A stretch of DNA of 64,000 bases from Coenobita brevimanus (taxonomy: Eukaryota; Arthropoda; Malacostraca; Decapoda; Coenobitidae), in contig CM064732.1 in assembly GCA_032717465.1 (NCBI GenBank), positions 18,763,639 to 18,827,638 of the forward strand. Direction: 5' to 3'. This document shows, in pieces, positions 13,397 through 25,362 of the stretch. Every line of letters begins with the position of its first letter. The first letter of the stretch is position 1. The notes beneath the pieces were generated by a model. That model did no database searches and was not told the origin of the DNA. It saw only the letters and a program-made list of their open reading frames with translations. The translations under genes were made by a program, and so were the position numbers.

Positions 13397-13421
13397 AAAA
13401 AAAAAAAAAAAAAAAAAAAAA
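13397..13421. repeat. A homopolymer
   Basis: A run of about 25 bases. It could be a retroposed tail, but no element body was recognised to its left. Confidence 0.9.
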
Positions 13422-13777
13422 GTCTTGAATTTGTATAGTACAGCCTGCTGTACTTGCTCATTCGGCGTGTGCAAACCCTCCTTTACAGTACGCAAGACCC
13501 CATTCTTTACCCTCTCTTACGTCAACTCCTTTAATATGATGATTTTTTTTATTCTGTGCAACCTCAAGATTTTATTCTCCTTAGGAAAGACTTCTTGCAT
13601 TACAGAGGTTATTGATAGGTATGCCGAACATCGCCAGTTCGAAAAGTCTTTCCCAAGTTGCGTAGTCTTCTGTTGGTAGCAAGACCATGATACAGAAGTG
13701 CCACCCTAGTGAAAGAACACCTTCATAACAACTGTATTTGTTTAGATGAATCTCTTACCTCTAGACGATTATTACAT

Positions 13778-14379
13778 CCGTGGGCGTAACACCAAGGGGT
13801 TATGCGACTGTTTCGGTTAGTTTGTTGGTTTGTCTATCTGCTTTCTCTCTGTTTATTTCTTTATGTGTTTCCAAGATTACTGTCAGTAATGACTCACTAT
13901 AAGAACAATAAAATTTTGGAAAAAAAAGGTAATAGGCCATAAGGCCAAAGGCAAGGGCAATCCAAACAACTGTCTTCCGATTTATGCCAACTCTAGTGGG
14001 AGGGTTGAGGGTCTGGAAAGGAAGTGGTCAGTTTTGAGGGCAATCGATCAAAGATAAAGATCAGAGGGTAACGTCGTAGGTTCCTCCTTATAATTCAAAC
14101 AGCTTTGAATCTATTTGAACCATATTTGGTGTAAATGCTGAGTCGGCAGAGGATGAATTGATTATTTTTTCGAAGACAATACATTAAAGGTCAAGGCCAC
14201 AAATTTAGGCGAACTCATATACTTTTCATCCACTTGGAATCAAAATTAAAGTGTTGAGGGTTAGGAAAGGATTAAGTAATTATAGTTGGAGAACACTTGG
14301 TTGCAGGTCACGGTCACAGAACACTGACAAAGGCTCCAGTGCAAATATCTCTGTATGCAGCGCAATATCATTTGGAGGT

Positions 14380-14410
<31 letters not shown>

Positions 14411-15044
14411 CAACAAGGATTACTCAAAGAATGCAAAACCCGCAACTTATGGTCAGTCTATGGGCCAAATAACTGAGTATGCCCTGTAATCATGACGTTC
14501 GACCGATTGTTCGCCCATATTGAATTACTTCATCGTTGTCTGGCCCTCAAGTCTTCTTGCAAATTTGGTCCTAGCTGCAGCTAAAAGTGCTTGAGTGGAC
14601 ATTGCTCAATGACCTTGACCGTTGAGATATTATTTTTGAAACAGAATAACTTCAACCCCTCTTCTGATCCTCAGTCTTTTATCCAAATATGGTCTGGATC
14701 GAATGAAAGCTATTAGAGATAGACTATAGTGCCAAATATTTGACATTGCCCTACGACCTTGACCTTTGACAAATTTTTCTCTAACTCAAATCATTTCATT
14801 CTTGCCTTACCCTCAACCCTTTCAGCTAGTTTCATTTATATTCAGTGAAAGCTGTTAGATCTTTCTATGTGACCTAGACCTTTCACCTTACCCTATGACC
14901 TTAAGCATTGACAGAGTGCTTTTGAACTTGAATTTCTTCGTCGGTGCCTTATCTGAAGCCGTCCATCAAGCTTGGTCAAAACTGAGTTAAAACTGCGTAT
15001 GATAAACTTGCCATGTGACCTTGACCTTTGGCGGGATGGCTCTT
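13778..15044. repeat. ~140-bp-period repeat array, segment 1 (orientation flips)
   Basis: Begins with a hairpin (GCGTAAC ... GTTATGC, near 13783-13805) followed by a GTTTGTTGGTTTGTC stretch. Bases about 13960-14380 carry units in antisense (AGGTCAAGGCCAC, GTTGAGGGTTAGGAAAGGATT). After an A-run (14381-14406), units continue in sense: CCTTGACCGTTGA near 14613, ACCTTGACCTTTGAC near 14755, GACCTTAAGCATTGAC near 14897, ACCTTGACCTTTGGC near 15016. The spacing is about 140 bp. Between anchors each unit has a CTTCATYCTTGYCTKACCCTCAACC-like block (described here in parts). No coding capacity. Confidence 0.72.
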
Positions 15045-15467
15045 GTTGAGATACCCCGAGGTGTCTAGTCTAGGAGACCCATCAATTGCAGGCAATTAAG
15101 TGGCCCTATAGGGCTGTCCGTGCAGTGAATCGATGCTCCTCTGTGACAGAGCCTCACCACAGTGAGGCGTATGGAAAAGCGTGGAGGGTCGGTTCCCGGA
15201 TGGATGTCGCACTTGTATATCTACACCTAGGTAACAGGGCACCACGTTAGGCTTCACATCATTTTGTGATTTGGTTGTATGGATATCACCTAGCTACAAA
15301 GAATGGTTTCCTGGGTTACAGGAAACTATTAGCTTGTCACTTAGTGTAGAGCCACCTGGAGCGGAAAGAAGAGTCATTAAAAGTAACAGGAGGGAGGGGA
15401 GAAATAGGAAATGAAGAAGGCAGACACAGAAAGTGAAAGATAAACGTGAAGGAAGAAGTAGATGTTC
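15045..15467 (-). mobile_element. SINE-2 core copy inserted in the repeat array
   Basis: Interrupts the ~140-bp array, which resumes with TTCTCAAAGTTGAATCACTT at 15468. The conserved core contains a palindrome with 10-bp stems (15304-15313 and 15319-15328) and a 5-nt loop, then GCTTGTCAC. The purine-rich part 15350-15465 is the antisense of the pyrimidine-rich 5' body seen at 21560-21710. The part at 15045-15285 is unlike the 3' tails of the other copies. Confidence 0.65.
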
Positions 15468-15985
15468 TCAAAGTTGAATCACTTGATCCTTACTTTAACC
15501 TGAAGCCTATCAAAACATTCGCCCTACATCGCATGGAAAATGTTTAAGGTGACCGTGCCATATGACCTCGGACTATGACCTTGCTCTGTGCCCTTGACTG
15601 TTGTGTTGACTGAGGGTTCATAAAATCAGATCAGTTTGTCCATATCTTACCCTCATGCCTTTACCAAGCTTGGTCTAATTCAGGTCAAAACTGTTTATGC
15701 TGCTCTTGTCGTGTGCCATTGACCTATGACCTTCTCATGTGACCTTGCCGGTAAACTGAGTGTTCGTCATATCTAATCCATTCGTCCATGCCTTAACTTC
15801 AAAATTTTCATCTGTTTTTGGTTTCACGAAGTTTGATTTATATATGATCAAAACTGCTAAAGCTGATCTTGGTAAGTGACTTTGACCTTTGACTTACTAT
15901 TCTAAATGGAGTATCTCAAGTTCTGGGGAGACTCCCAACATCTGTACTAGATCTGATCAAAATCATACAGTATATAAGCTTTTGG

Positions 15986-16040
<55 letters not shown>

Positions 16041-17030
16041 CTAATAAAACATTACCCTACCCTTGCATCGTGAGTGCAGGTATAACAAACAAGAAGTGCT
16101 TGGAGAGTGGATAACCTGAAGCCTAGAAATGGTCTAAGGGACAAGCATCTGACTGAGTTCTGTGGTGTTGACTTTCAAACGATTATTCTGAAAACTACTT
16201 TTCATCACTCTTGCCTGACCGTCAACACATTTACAAAGATTAGATTAAACTGGAAAAAAGCTGAATAAGTTAACCCGGCCTTGCGACGTTGACCATTGAT
16301 CTATTCTTCACAAAATCGAAATCCTTCCTCCTTGTCTGATCCTCAGTCATTCCACCATGTTTTGATAAAAATAGAAAATTAATTGTTTAACGTATTAAGC
16401 CAAGCATTTGACCTTGGCCTTTGAGCTTGACCGTTGACTGAGTTTTCTCATAACGAAGCCCTTCATTTTGTCTTAACATAAGCCCTTCCACATAGTTTGT
16501 TCCAACCCGACTCAGATTTATATAAGCAGTCCTTGGTATATGAGCTTGACGTTTGACCTTTCCCCTGTTACTTTGGTCTGCAATCGATTGATTTCAAAGA
16601 CGAATCCCTTTCATTCATGTCTTATCGTGAACCATTCCACTAAGATTACTTTAAATCTGGTAAAAACTCTTTCAAGTTGACCTTGTCATGTGACCCTCAG
16701 TTTTCATTGTTCTGAAACTAAATTACTTCGTGCATGCCTTATTATCAACTTATATTCCAAATCATGTCAAAATCAGATGAAAATTCATTAAGATGATCTT
16801 GCCATGTGGCCTTCACCTTTGATCTGTTGCTTTATACAAAGGGTCAACCTCTTGGGTGTTTCTGAAACCCTCCACCAATTTTGGTCAATATCAAATAAAA
16901 TAGATCGAGAGATTTCGTTAGCACCCAGACACAGAGGAAGACAGACACATGCCGAGCAAAAGAATGCTCTGTTCTCTCTATCGGAAGTGCAGGTGTAAAG
17001 CAAGTACAAAAGTATTGGATAGATGCGGAA
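15468..17030 (+). repeat. ~140-bp-period repeat array, segment 2
   Basis: Same unit as 14480-15044 in sense orientation, with anchors near 15562, 15720, 15878, 16290, 16408, 16545, 16690 and 16805 (variants of TGACCTTTGACC). A (CA)n run (15989-16038) is followed by AAAACATTACCCTACCC and a TGCATCGTGAGTGCA palindrome (about 16065-16079). A second possible terminus with AAGTGCAGGTGTAA lies near 16985. Confidence 0.7.
15989..16038. repeat. (CA)n microsatellite
   Basis: CA run of about 50 bp inside the ~140-bp repeat array. Confidence 0.97.
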
Positions 17031-17044
17031 ATTTTAGGGATCTA

Positions 17045-17475
17045 ATAAGTGCTCGTGGGCCCTTAGGGCCCCTCGCACTTGCTCCTGCAGAGGGCTCTCG
17101 CGTTTAAGTGCTGTTCTAGTGAAACGTTGTCACTTGGATTTTTTGCAGCTAGCCAATTGATCGTGTTATTTGCAGCTTCGGGAATGGAACCCAAGTTGTC
17201 TAAACGCAAGTCCGAAAAACTTTAGTTGTACCTGTGAGCAAAAAATTCTACGGAGATCCTATGCCGGGCGCCAGGAGCAGCATTTTTTGGTCAAAATGTG
17301 ATCGCTCATTAAATATAGTAAAAGTTTTTCAATCATGATGGGACCAAGTTTTACCACATCAGCGAATTTTTTGCCATTTCTGTGCCAATTTTGGTAAGAT
17401 TTTAATGTGTAGTTTCGGCTGCCCAAAATACACACACACACAGACATAAGGCTACTGCTACTGTATAGTATATTA
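17045..17475 (+). mobile_element. hairpin-ended element X, copy 1
   Basis: The 5' hairpin AAGTGCTCGTGGGCCCTTAG...GGGCCCCTCGCACTT is followed by a body containing CGGAGATCCTATGCCGGGCG, TGTGATCGCTCATTAAATA, and a short (CA)n (about 17430-17442). It ends in GCTACTGTATAGTATATTAG. The same layout occurs at 20092-20420 and 51078-51690. No intact coding frame. Confidence 0.75.
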
Positions 17476-17959
17476 GATAGTGGACTTCACTTAAGCTGCT
17501 AAAGTCTATGGATGTGAAACGGGCGCTTCAGTGATATAATAATGGGTTTTACAAGTCATTACAGTCCGTGGGAGTGAAGCATTCGTTTCAAAAAATTATT
17601 ACCAAATTACAATCTAGCAGACCCGTATCCCTACATGCTCCTGCATCTAAAAAAGTGGCCCAATAGAGTAAGCAAGATAGATTATGGTCTCAATGGTGCA
17701 TTTTGGTGTACTGCTTCATCGCGGATATTAGCTACTTGACATCGCACAACAATAATGTCTTCTGTGTAGTGGTCTTGCAGCTCTCCAGAGTTTTTATTCA
17801 GTTAAATATTGCTGTTTCCTTATCATTCAGTCGGCTATAAGCAGATCTAGAAATCATAGGTACAGCCATCATTAGCTCCGTTGCAAGGAGGGTCTCGTCA
17901 GTTCCACAAAATTTATATTTCTTTAGATAAAAAGCTCATTCTTGAAATTATGTTGTGAG

Positions 17960-17960
<1 letters not shown>
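17476..17960. other. no gene; weak ~60-bp repetition
   Basis: A motif around GTCTATGGATGTGAAAC recurs as GTCCGTGGGAGTGAAGC about 60 bp later (near 17502 and 17567). Otherwise unrecognised. Confidence 0.4.

Positions 17961-18029
<69 letters not shown>
17961..18029. repeat. (TG)n microsatellite
   Basis: Uninterrupted TG run. Confidence 0.98.
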
Positions 18030-18031
<2 letters not shown>

Positions 18032-18330
18032 TAACACTATATCTGACACTTCTTGCCTTATTTCAAACTTGGTGGAAAGGTTGAGGGATAATTAATGAGG
18101 AAATGCAACTGTTTTTGAGACCAGTTGGTCCTAGACTAAGGTCGTAAAACTAGGCCAATTTCTGACCTATAAAAGTCAGTTTAAGCAGTTTTTATGAAAT
18201 TTAGACCACACTATGGGGAAAGATTGAGGGTTAGGAAAGAATGAAATAATTCAGTTCTTAAAACAATCACACAAAGGCCAAGGCCACAGGGCAAGGCTTA
18301 AATTCCGGCGCGTGTGAGTTTTTATTAGCA
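18030..18330 (-). repeat. ~140-bp-period repeat, antisense remnant
   Basis: Contains GGTTGAGGGATAATTAATG, GGTTAGGAAAGAATGAAATA and CAAAGGCCAAGGCCACAGGG, the reverse complement of the unit seen at 14480-16900. About two units. Confidence 0.65.
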
Positions 18331-18411
18331 AGATAAAGTGTTCTGATTCGATTTTAACTAAAACTCACCCCATCCTCAGATGCCAAAAACAGGTCATGAT
18401 GGTTATGATGG

Positions 18412-18450
18412 TTATGATGACTATGATGATGATGATGATGATGATGGTAA
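18412..18450. repeat. (GAT)n trinucleotide tract
   Basis: GAT units with a few GGTTAT variants. Could be the decayed tail of a SINE, but no body was recognised. Confidence 0.9.
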
Positions 18451-18659
18451 TGATAATGATGTTAGTTATGACCAATTGATGCTGAAACAGATTATAATAA
18501 GAATAGAGAAAAGAATACTAATTTTCTGGATATAGATGTAAACTTAAAAACGCACAAATGACACGAATATGGGGCTAGGGATGGTATTCCACTCTGCACG
18601 GAACGCCCTGCAGCTTTTCTTCTATAGCAAGTTATTTTCCTTATACCACCTTCATTTCC

Positions 18660-18890
18660 ACTTTTTTGCGTTATCTGTCTTTCAGTTGAAGGTGCTTGTC
18701 AGTGAGCTGTAGTAGTTGTAGCTGCAGCCCCAGGATCATCTCAAACTTGCACCCGGTGGATTGCAGAATGAAGTTGCCCTTCTTCTGGAGAACTGGAAGC
18801 GGGTGGAGGGATGTTTGTATTACCAGACAGCTCCACCATCTGGTCATATTTTTGGCACGTCGTGAAGGCATCCCTCACCAGCACCTGTCA
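18660..18890 (-). pseudogene. possible exon or decayed coding fragment, unknown
   Basis: A locally GC-richer ~230-bp island. On the minus strand it follows an acceptor-like TTCTCACTGACAG (about 18898-18886). It then opens as RDAFTTCQKYDQMVELSG for about 47 residues; a second frame continues with KKGNFILQSTGCKFEMILG and a Leu/Gln-rich, helix-like end. Joining them needs one frameshift near 18790. No domain is recognised, and the plus strand also has an open frame and an acceptor-like site. It could be a decayed transposase-type or host exon, or chance. Confidence 0.22.
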
Positions 18891-19159
18891 GTGAGAAATA
18901 CGCAGAAGTAAACTGGCTTAAAAAATTTATATATGTGAATGGAAAACCTCCATTGCTGACTACAAAATGAGCGCAAGTGTGTCTGCATTAATACCACTAA
19001 CTTACGTTCACTAAAGTTACTCAGGTAGGTGTGAAGTAAAAGCACTTGGTGGTATTCTGCACAGATTTTCGCTGCAAGTTAACCCGGAAGTCCACCACTC
19101 GGAAAACATGATTTGCTAATCCGCTGCAGTCAAGGTTACCGTGAAAGGAAAGTTCCCTG

Positions 19160-19270
<111 letters not shown>

Positions 19271-19296
19271 ATAATTTTATTTGAATTCAATAACAG

Positions 19297-19298
<2 letters not shown>

Positions 19299-19334
<36 letters not shown>
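19299..19334. repeat. (CT)n microsatellite
   Basis: Uninterrupted CT run. Confidence 0.97.
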
Positions 19335-19337
<3 letters not shown>

Positions 19338-19579
19338 CTTCCGTTGCAACTGCCAACTCTCCACATCACAATCCTTCCCTAGCTGGTCCACGTCAATAGG
19401 ACTTTCTACACCACACGAGTTACCCCACCAAGCGCAATAACACATTTGCCCTCAGGCCGTGGCTGGAGGATTGTTCGAGGCATTTTATAGCACTCTATTT
19501 CCCCACAACGTTGCAGACACTGACGCTCGGATATGGGTTTTCCTTCCTTCCTTTCTCGACAGTTTTAATCATTTATGCA

Positions 19580-19581
<2 letters not shown>

Positions 19582-19662
<81 letters not shown>
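19582..19662. repeat. (TA)n microsatellite
   Basis: Uninterrupted TA run of about 80 bp. An A-run follows at about 19749-19769. Confidence 0.98.
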
Positions 19663-19664
<2 letters not shown>

Positions 19665-19978
19665 CATTCTCTTCGCTGCATTTACCTGTTTTAAACTTTT
19701 GACCGCGATGGGTGTTTGTAGACAGAATAAAATTGTTCGGAATTATCTAAAAAAAAAAAAAAAAAAAAATCATTTCAATTCTGGGTGACAAGGATAATTT
19801 TATTCTTTTCGGCTTGGTTTGTTTCTCTGAGTTGAATTATATCATCTGATAGGAGCATACAAAAATATAAAATTCAGACTCAACCAGAAAAAAGAGGATA
19901 GGAAACGGCTCTATATTTGTTGGCAATTTTTACCTGCTGTAGTGATTAAATATATCTATATCTATCTGTTCATCTAAC

Positions 19979-20033
19979 TATCATCAGCCGTTTGAGTATC
20001 CACTGCAGGACCAGCCTATCCCGACCAAAGTCG

Positions 20034-20036
<3 letters not shown>
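19979..20036 (-). mobile_element. SINE-1 3' tail, 5'-truncated
   Basis: CATCAGCCGTTTGAGTATCC and CTGCAGGACCAGCCTATCCC match the reverse complement of the SINE-1 3' end at 13140-13206. Directly followed by (TA)n at 20035-20075. Confidence 0.75.

Positions 20037-20075
<39 letters not shown>
20035..20075. repeat. (TA)n microsatellite
   Basis: TA run between the SINE-1 tail and element X copy 2. Confidence 0.97.
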
Positions 20076-20078
<3 letters not shown>

Positions 20079-20091
20079 TTATCTATTAATT

Positions 20092-20420
20092 TAGCTGTCT
20101 ACAAGTGCTAAGGGAGCCTCGCACTTGCTCCTGCAGATGGGTCTCGCGCTGCTGTAATATGTTTTAGTTATAGCTTTGGGGAAAAAAAATTCGACGGAGA
20201 TCCTATGCCGGGCGACGGGAGCAGCTTTTTTTGGTCAAAATGTGATCGCTCATTAAATATAGTAAAAATTTTTCAATCGTGATGGTACCAAGTTTTTTCA
20301 TATCAGCGAATTTTTTGTGATTTTTGTGTCAATTTTGGTGCGATTTGAATGTGTGGCTTCGGCTCCCAAAATACACACACACACACACACACACGGTTAG
20401 TGCTATAGTATATTAGATGT
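20092..20420 (+). mobile_element. hairpin-ended element X, copy 2 (shorter)
   Basis: Starts with CAAGTGCTAAGGGAGCCTCG CACTTG, a shortened 5' hairpin with the same 7-bp closing stem. It lacks the middle segment present in copies 1 and 3, then shares the CGGAGATCCTATGCCGGGCG body, a (CA)n run (20373-20393), and the GCTATAGTATATTAGAT end. Confidence 0.75.
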
Positions 20421-20446
20421 ATATAGAACTAACCAACAATTTTACA

Positions 20447-20510
20447 TATAGATAGATGGATAGATAGATATAGATAGATAGATAGATAGAATGACAGATA
20501 GATAGAAAGG
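20447..20510. repeat. (GATA)n microsatellite, imperfect
   Basis: GATA units with single-base variants. Confidence 0.95.
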
Positions 20511-21483
20511 TAAAATTTCATACAGGACAAAAGACTTAAAGCCTGCACAAACTTTCCACATTGAAAGGCAGCAAATACAACAAAGACAGCAGATAAAGTG
20601 AAACTTAATAGCCTTTATAAATGCCTAAACGAACTGCGTTCAAATGACTGGAGATCAGAGGAAGGATTGGGTGTTGTTGCATGTACTATGGTTAAAAAAA
20701 TATCGGTGAGCAATATGTATGAAACATTATAACACCACAGAACGAAGGCCACTGAAACACGTCCCCTCACTGCAAGTTGGTAGTACTGATGTTACGAGGT
20801 GCCTCATAACTCCAACTAGTGGTGTCCCCTGCTAAAAACTGACTTTGTGGTTCAGACCTTCTGAACCAGCCATAACCAGGCATGTCAATCCACCCGTAAC
20901 ATCAGCAGTTGTTTGAATATTTTCGGTTGGTATCGGACCCCGTGTGCACTGACACAGATTTTAATATTTACACATACTACGCTGAGTTCAGCAGTCTTGT
21001 TATGAAAGACTTTCACAGTTATTTCTAAAAGCTATAAAACTGTTTACGGGTGGGTGTTAAGTGCCCGTCTTAATGGAAAGGAAGCTACAGCACACAAACG
21101 TAGCACTCGGTATAATCAATAAATCGTAATGTATTTTCCTTAGTTAACAATGATTTTGTTACTACATATATGTCATCGTTTTCGTACTGACTACCCATTT
21201 TGATGCACTTTTTGCAATCTCTCTCTCTCTCTGAGTGCTCTTTGCCGTCTTAAGTTCCTTATTATATTTTAAAATATATCTCAGCTTGCGCCTCCGATTT
21301 TCTTTGCAGTAACTTTTCCTCAGTTTTTACCATTTTCTTTTTTTTTTTGTCTTATTCTCAGAATTTTTCACCGCCGGTTCCAATCTCCTTTCCCTTTCCT
21401 TATTTATTTCACTTTTCAATTAATTTTATTCCTCTTCTATGCTTATTTACCCTCTGAATATTTTCTCGGTTGCCATTCCTCTT

Positions 21484-21529
<46 letters not shown>

Positions 21530-21540
21530 AGTTCTCCTTT
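20511..21540. other. no gene recognised; short (CT)n runs
   Basis: Unique-looking sequence to about 21200, then pyrimidine-rich with CT runs at about 21220-21233 and 21487-21525. No coding feature supported. Confidence 0.5.
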
Positions 21541-21549
21541 TTCATTCTT

Positions 21550-21925
21550 TTTTTATTTCATTTTGGATATTTCCCCCCTGTATTCCAGTTCTTGTGGTAG
21601 GTAATGCCGCCTACTTCTTCCTTCACCTTCATCTTTCTTTTTCTGTGTGTGCCCTCTTCTCTTCCTATTTCTTCCATTTCTCTTGTTACTTTTTCTTATT
21701 CTTCTTTCCTTTTCAGGTGTGCACTGAGTGACAAGCCAAATAGTTTCCTGTAAGCCAGGAAACCATTTACAACGCTGGGTGGTAATCATATAACCAACAC
21801 ACCTTTTCCCTAATGTGTCAACAAGTGGGTTGGCGGAGGGTTAGTGTCCCTTCCCGTAAAAACAACTAACTCATATCCAAATGGCCACCCCTTACAGGAT
21901 TATGGCGTCTGGCAGTAAATAGACA
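21550..21925 (+). mobile_element. SINE-2, copy with LINE-A-like 3' end
   Basis: A pyrimidine-rich 5' body (21590-21715), then the core palindrome (stems 21741-21750 and 21756-21765, 5-nt loop), ATCATATAACCAACACA, and GGTTGGCGGAGGGTTAGTGT (about 21830), which resembles the leader of the LINE at 8495-8515. It ends in CACCCCTTACAGGATTATGG and GGCGTCTGGCAGTAAATAGA, which match the LINE family A 3' terminus at 7397-7427. The antisense copy at 50465-50800 has the same structure. It looks like a non-autonomous element carrying both LINE-A leader-like and 3'-end sequence. Confidence 0.72.
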
Positions 21926-22382
21926 GATTTCCAGTTCTCTCTCCGTATCACAGTTTTTCATCTCTTCGATTGCCTTCTCTTGACTCCTTTTAATTAGACT
22001 AGTATTACTGTGACTCCCCAGTTATCTTATTTCTCCGTCATTTTCATCACATGATGTCGTTTTCCGGCTGCAATATCATTAATTTCTTCTCTTATTAGCA
22101 TTATCTTCTTCTGTACCTTCAACCAATTACAAGTCTTCCATCTATTTGCATCTTATCCATTCCTCCAATGTCTCCGTCTCTTAATCTTTCTCTTACCATA
22201 CATTATGACATACTTCTTCGTCCTTCATCTCTCTTCTCAACTTTCATATCACCTACCTAACTAGGTTCTATTTTCTTGTTCTACTTTTAGTTTTTAGGTA
22301 ACACTTTTCTTACTATAAGCCTCTAACCTTTTACTTCCCTATTTATCTTCTTGCTTTTCTTTTGTTTTTCCTTTCTGGCACG

Positions 22383-22493
<111 letters not shown>

Positions 22494-22679
22494 ACCTTCA
22501 AATCTTCGATAAGAAAGCATTTGTATATTATCCTAGTTCCTACCAGACATTTCTATTCAGCTTTCGTCAAACATCGAAATGGAGAGGATAGCGATTACAT
22601 TCATTTATGTAGTTCCTTCCTAAGTTAACCGATATATCCAGCTGGACTAATGAAAAAATGAGGTCATGGTAATGAAGGA

Positions 22680-23760
22680 ATTAACCTCACTTCTCTTTTT
22701 ATGCAGCGATCTCAATTTCTCCGTCTTCCTTGAGCCTCTCCTATTTTCTTATTTCTTCCATTTATCGATGTTTAGTTCCCAGCTCCTCCTTCAGTTTCTA
22801 CCCTTTTCCTCTCACCATCTCCTCTCATTCCTTCTCCTCCTCCTTCTTTCACTCTTTCCTTACTTTCCTCTTCTTCATCCTCCTTCTCCCCCTCCTTTCT
22901 CGTTCCTCCTGTATGCATCTAGCACCTTTTTTTCTGCTCATTCACCGCTACCTTCTCCTTCTGTTCTCTCATTCCTCCTTTTCGTCGGCATTTTCCTTCA
23001 CTTCCTCTCCCTCCTCATTCCTTCTCTTTAGTTCTTTCCTTTCTTTTCTTATAACCTTCAACTATCTCCTCCCTTTCTCTTCCTATATCTCCTCCCTCCC
23101 TTTCCTTAGCTCTCTTTCCTTTTCTAATTTCTCTATTTAATTCTTCATCTTCATTTCTTCTTCCTCTCCTCTTTTCTCTTTTCTATTCCTTTCGTTCGTC
23201 TTTCCCTTTATTCTCTCTCAATCTCTTCTTTCTGTCCTCCATTAATCCTCTCTTATTTCGATCCTCATCTTCTTCCTCATTCCCTCCCCTCCTCTACCTG
23301 TCCTATCTTTTCTTCTACCTCTTCTTCTTTTTCTCCTCCTCCTCCTCCTATCCTCTTCCTCCTTCACTTTCTTCCTTTCTCCCCCTCCGTTTGCCCTCCT
23401 CTCCAGAACGTTCTCTTATCACTTTCCTAATTCCCTCATCCTCAACTTTTTCCACCTCCTAGTTTCAGCCAATTCTCTCCTTCTTTAATTTCTCAAGTAC
23501 CTCATTTTCCTCCTCCTCCTCCTCCTCCTCCTCCTCTTCTTCTTCTTCTTCTTCATCTACTTTTTCCTCCTGCTCCTTCTCCTCCTCCTCCTGTTCCTCC
23601 TCTCGCTTTATTCTCTTTCATCCTCTCCTCTTACCTCCCTCCACCTCCTCCTCCTTCTCCTCTTTCATCTCCACCTCCTCCTCCTCCTCCTCCTTCACCT
23701 CTTCCTCTTCTTACTTCTCCATAACTCACCACTCAGCCGCCTCAAAGGGAGAAAATTCAC
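22680..23760. repeat. polypyrimidine tract about 1.1 kb
   Basis: Almost entirely C/T on the plus strand, with clean (CTC)n/(CCT)n and (CTT)n blocks near 23512-23555 and 23640-23700. Ser/Leu/Phe-rich frames are artefacts. Confidence 0.9.
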
Positions 23761-23825
23761 AGGAAAGAAATAAATCCTTTGTTTGTTTCCCAGACCTCGT
23801 GCTTTGGCCCCACTTGAATGTCTTT

Positions 23826-23829
23826 TATT

Positions 23830-23860
<31 letters not shown>

Positions 23861-24215
23861 TTATTATTATCATTATGCAACAACATAAACAACAACCACC
23901 ACAGCAACAACAACTACTACTACCACTACTGCTATTACCGCTACTGCTCTGCTGCTAAAACTATTACTACGACTACAACAACTACTACTACTGCTATTTC
24001 TCCTACAAATAATAATAATAATAAACATCATCATCATCATCATCATAATAATAATAATAATAATAGTAATAATAATAATTTTATCATGTTTTATTATTAT
24101 TATTGTTATTATTATTATTATTTTATTATTATTATTGTTATTAATATTATCATTATTATTATGAATATCATTATTATTAGTCTAATCATTATTACTACTG
24201 TCATAAAAACTTTGT
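23826..24215. repeat. mixed (TTA)n/(ACA)n/(AAT)n/(ATT)n trinucleotide region
   Basis: Successive trinucleotide blocks: TTA at 23826-23876, ACA/ACT variants to 24000, AAT/CAT to 24080, TAT/TTA to 24205. Confidence 0.93.
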
Positions 24216-24233
24216 AGTTACTTGTAGAGAAGT

Positions 24234-24249
24234 TATATATATATATACA

Positions 24250-24329
<80 letters not shown>
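24234..24329. repeat. (TA)n microsatellite
   Basis: TA run with one CAG interruption near 24248. Confidence 0.98.
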
Positions 24330-24333
<4 letters not shown>

Positions 24334-24894
24334 CTTGTGGACGAGCGGTTGTTATACTTGAGTAGCTTGGTAAGTAGATAATCTTCTTTCCCATTTGTCA
24401 TTCATTGACAAGGAGAGGTAAAGAATAGTATGGAACTATTTTTTTTTGTCTTGGAAATATTAACAAGTCTCTCACACAGAGCGAAGTATAAAGTAGAGTC
24501 CCGGGAGCTATCTCCCTGTCTCGCTCTCTCTGTCTCTCTCTCAGGTTGCTAAGCCCTTCTCCCTGCGACCTGTCTGTTCTATGGCTAGCTTCCTTCTGAG
24601 CTCTCTTTCCTAAATTCTGGTGAAACAGGAGTCGTATCACGTGTGTTCCCTGTGATTGGAAAGTTCTAGAAGCCTGTGTGTGAGTATGTGTGTATGTGTG
24701 TGTATGGTCAACAAGGCTTTGTTCACCTGGCGAATTGCTGACAACTAACTGACTGGCTACTTCGTAATCTGTCGTCAGCTTTTCCTCAGTGTAACTTGCA
24801 AGATCATTTCCCATTCCCAGGCTCGCATAGAGCTGTCTATCTATCTACTTATCTATCTATCTATTATGATTTGTAATTATAATATGGAGTCCTA
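24330..24894. other. no recognisable feature
   Basis: Contains a short TCTA tetranucleotide run near 24836-24866 and a TG-rich patch near 24675-24705. No gene supported. Confidence 0.45.
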
Positions 24895-24899
24895 ACACT

Positions 24900-25232
24900 A
24901 CCACCTCCTACAACGACGTTGGAAGAGATTATGCATTTGCCTATGTTTGTCTGTCTGTCTGTCTGTTTGTCCAGACGGTATGTAGAAGGGTGGGCCATTG
25001 GTCAAGGAAAAGGTGATTAAATTTGGGGGCGGATCTGGATCCTGAGTACCCTCCAAAATATCTTCAAAAGTTCCCAATGAATTTCAAAGGAATTTTGTAT
25101 AGTGGGGGTGGGGGGGATGGACAAGAAAGAATAGATTAAATTTTGGAGCCGACCTGGATCTTGATCCTGATCCTTTTTAATGGCAATGGCATTGGCGGAG
25201 GTATGCGCTCTTTGAGTGGTTTCTAGTTATTA
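24900..25232 (+). mobile_element. hairpin-ended element Z, copy 1
   Basis: Degenerate 5' part (CTACAACGACGTTGGAAG), then TTTGTCTGTCTGTCTGTC, two internal subunits each with GATTAAATTT(K)GGnGSCG and a GGATC-rich block, and a 3' end GGCGGAGGTATGCGCTCTTT with a GCGCTC/GAGTGG hairpin (25205-25219) and TTTCTAGTT. Copy 2 at 29046-29407 shares the order of all parts. Confidence 0.72.
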
Positions 25233-25275
25233 TTGTATTACTGAGGAGAGCCTAATATTGAGCCGAGCGTGTGCG

Positions 25276-25278
<3 letters not shown>

Positions 25279-25360
<82 letters not shown>
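25279..25360. repeat. (TG)n microsatellite
   Basis: Uninterrupted TG run. Confidence 0.98.

Positions 25361-25362
<2 letters not shown>

Noticed and set aside
16060..16085. Promoter or polyadenylation signals near AATAAA-like sequences
   Set aside because: AATAAA-type hexamers are frequent in this AT-rich DNA, and no gene is present to give them meaning.
22666..23140. Ser/Leu/Phe-rich hydrophobic open frames that look like membrane proteins
   Set aside because: They lie on a polypyrimidine tract where several frames are open at once. Composition, not selection, explains them. Same reasoning for 26357-27049, 29832-30721, 39770-41132 and 42035-42756.
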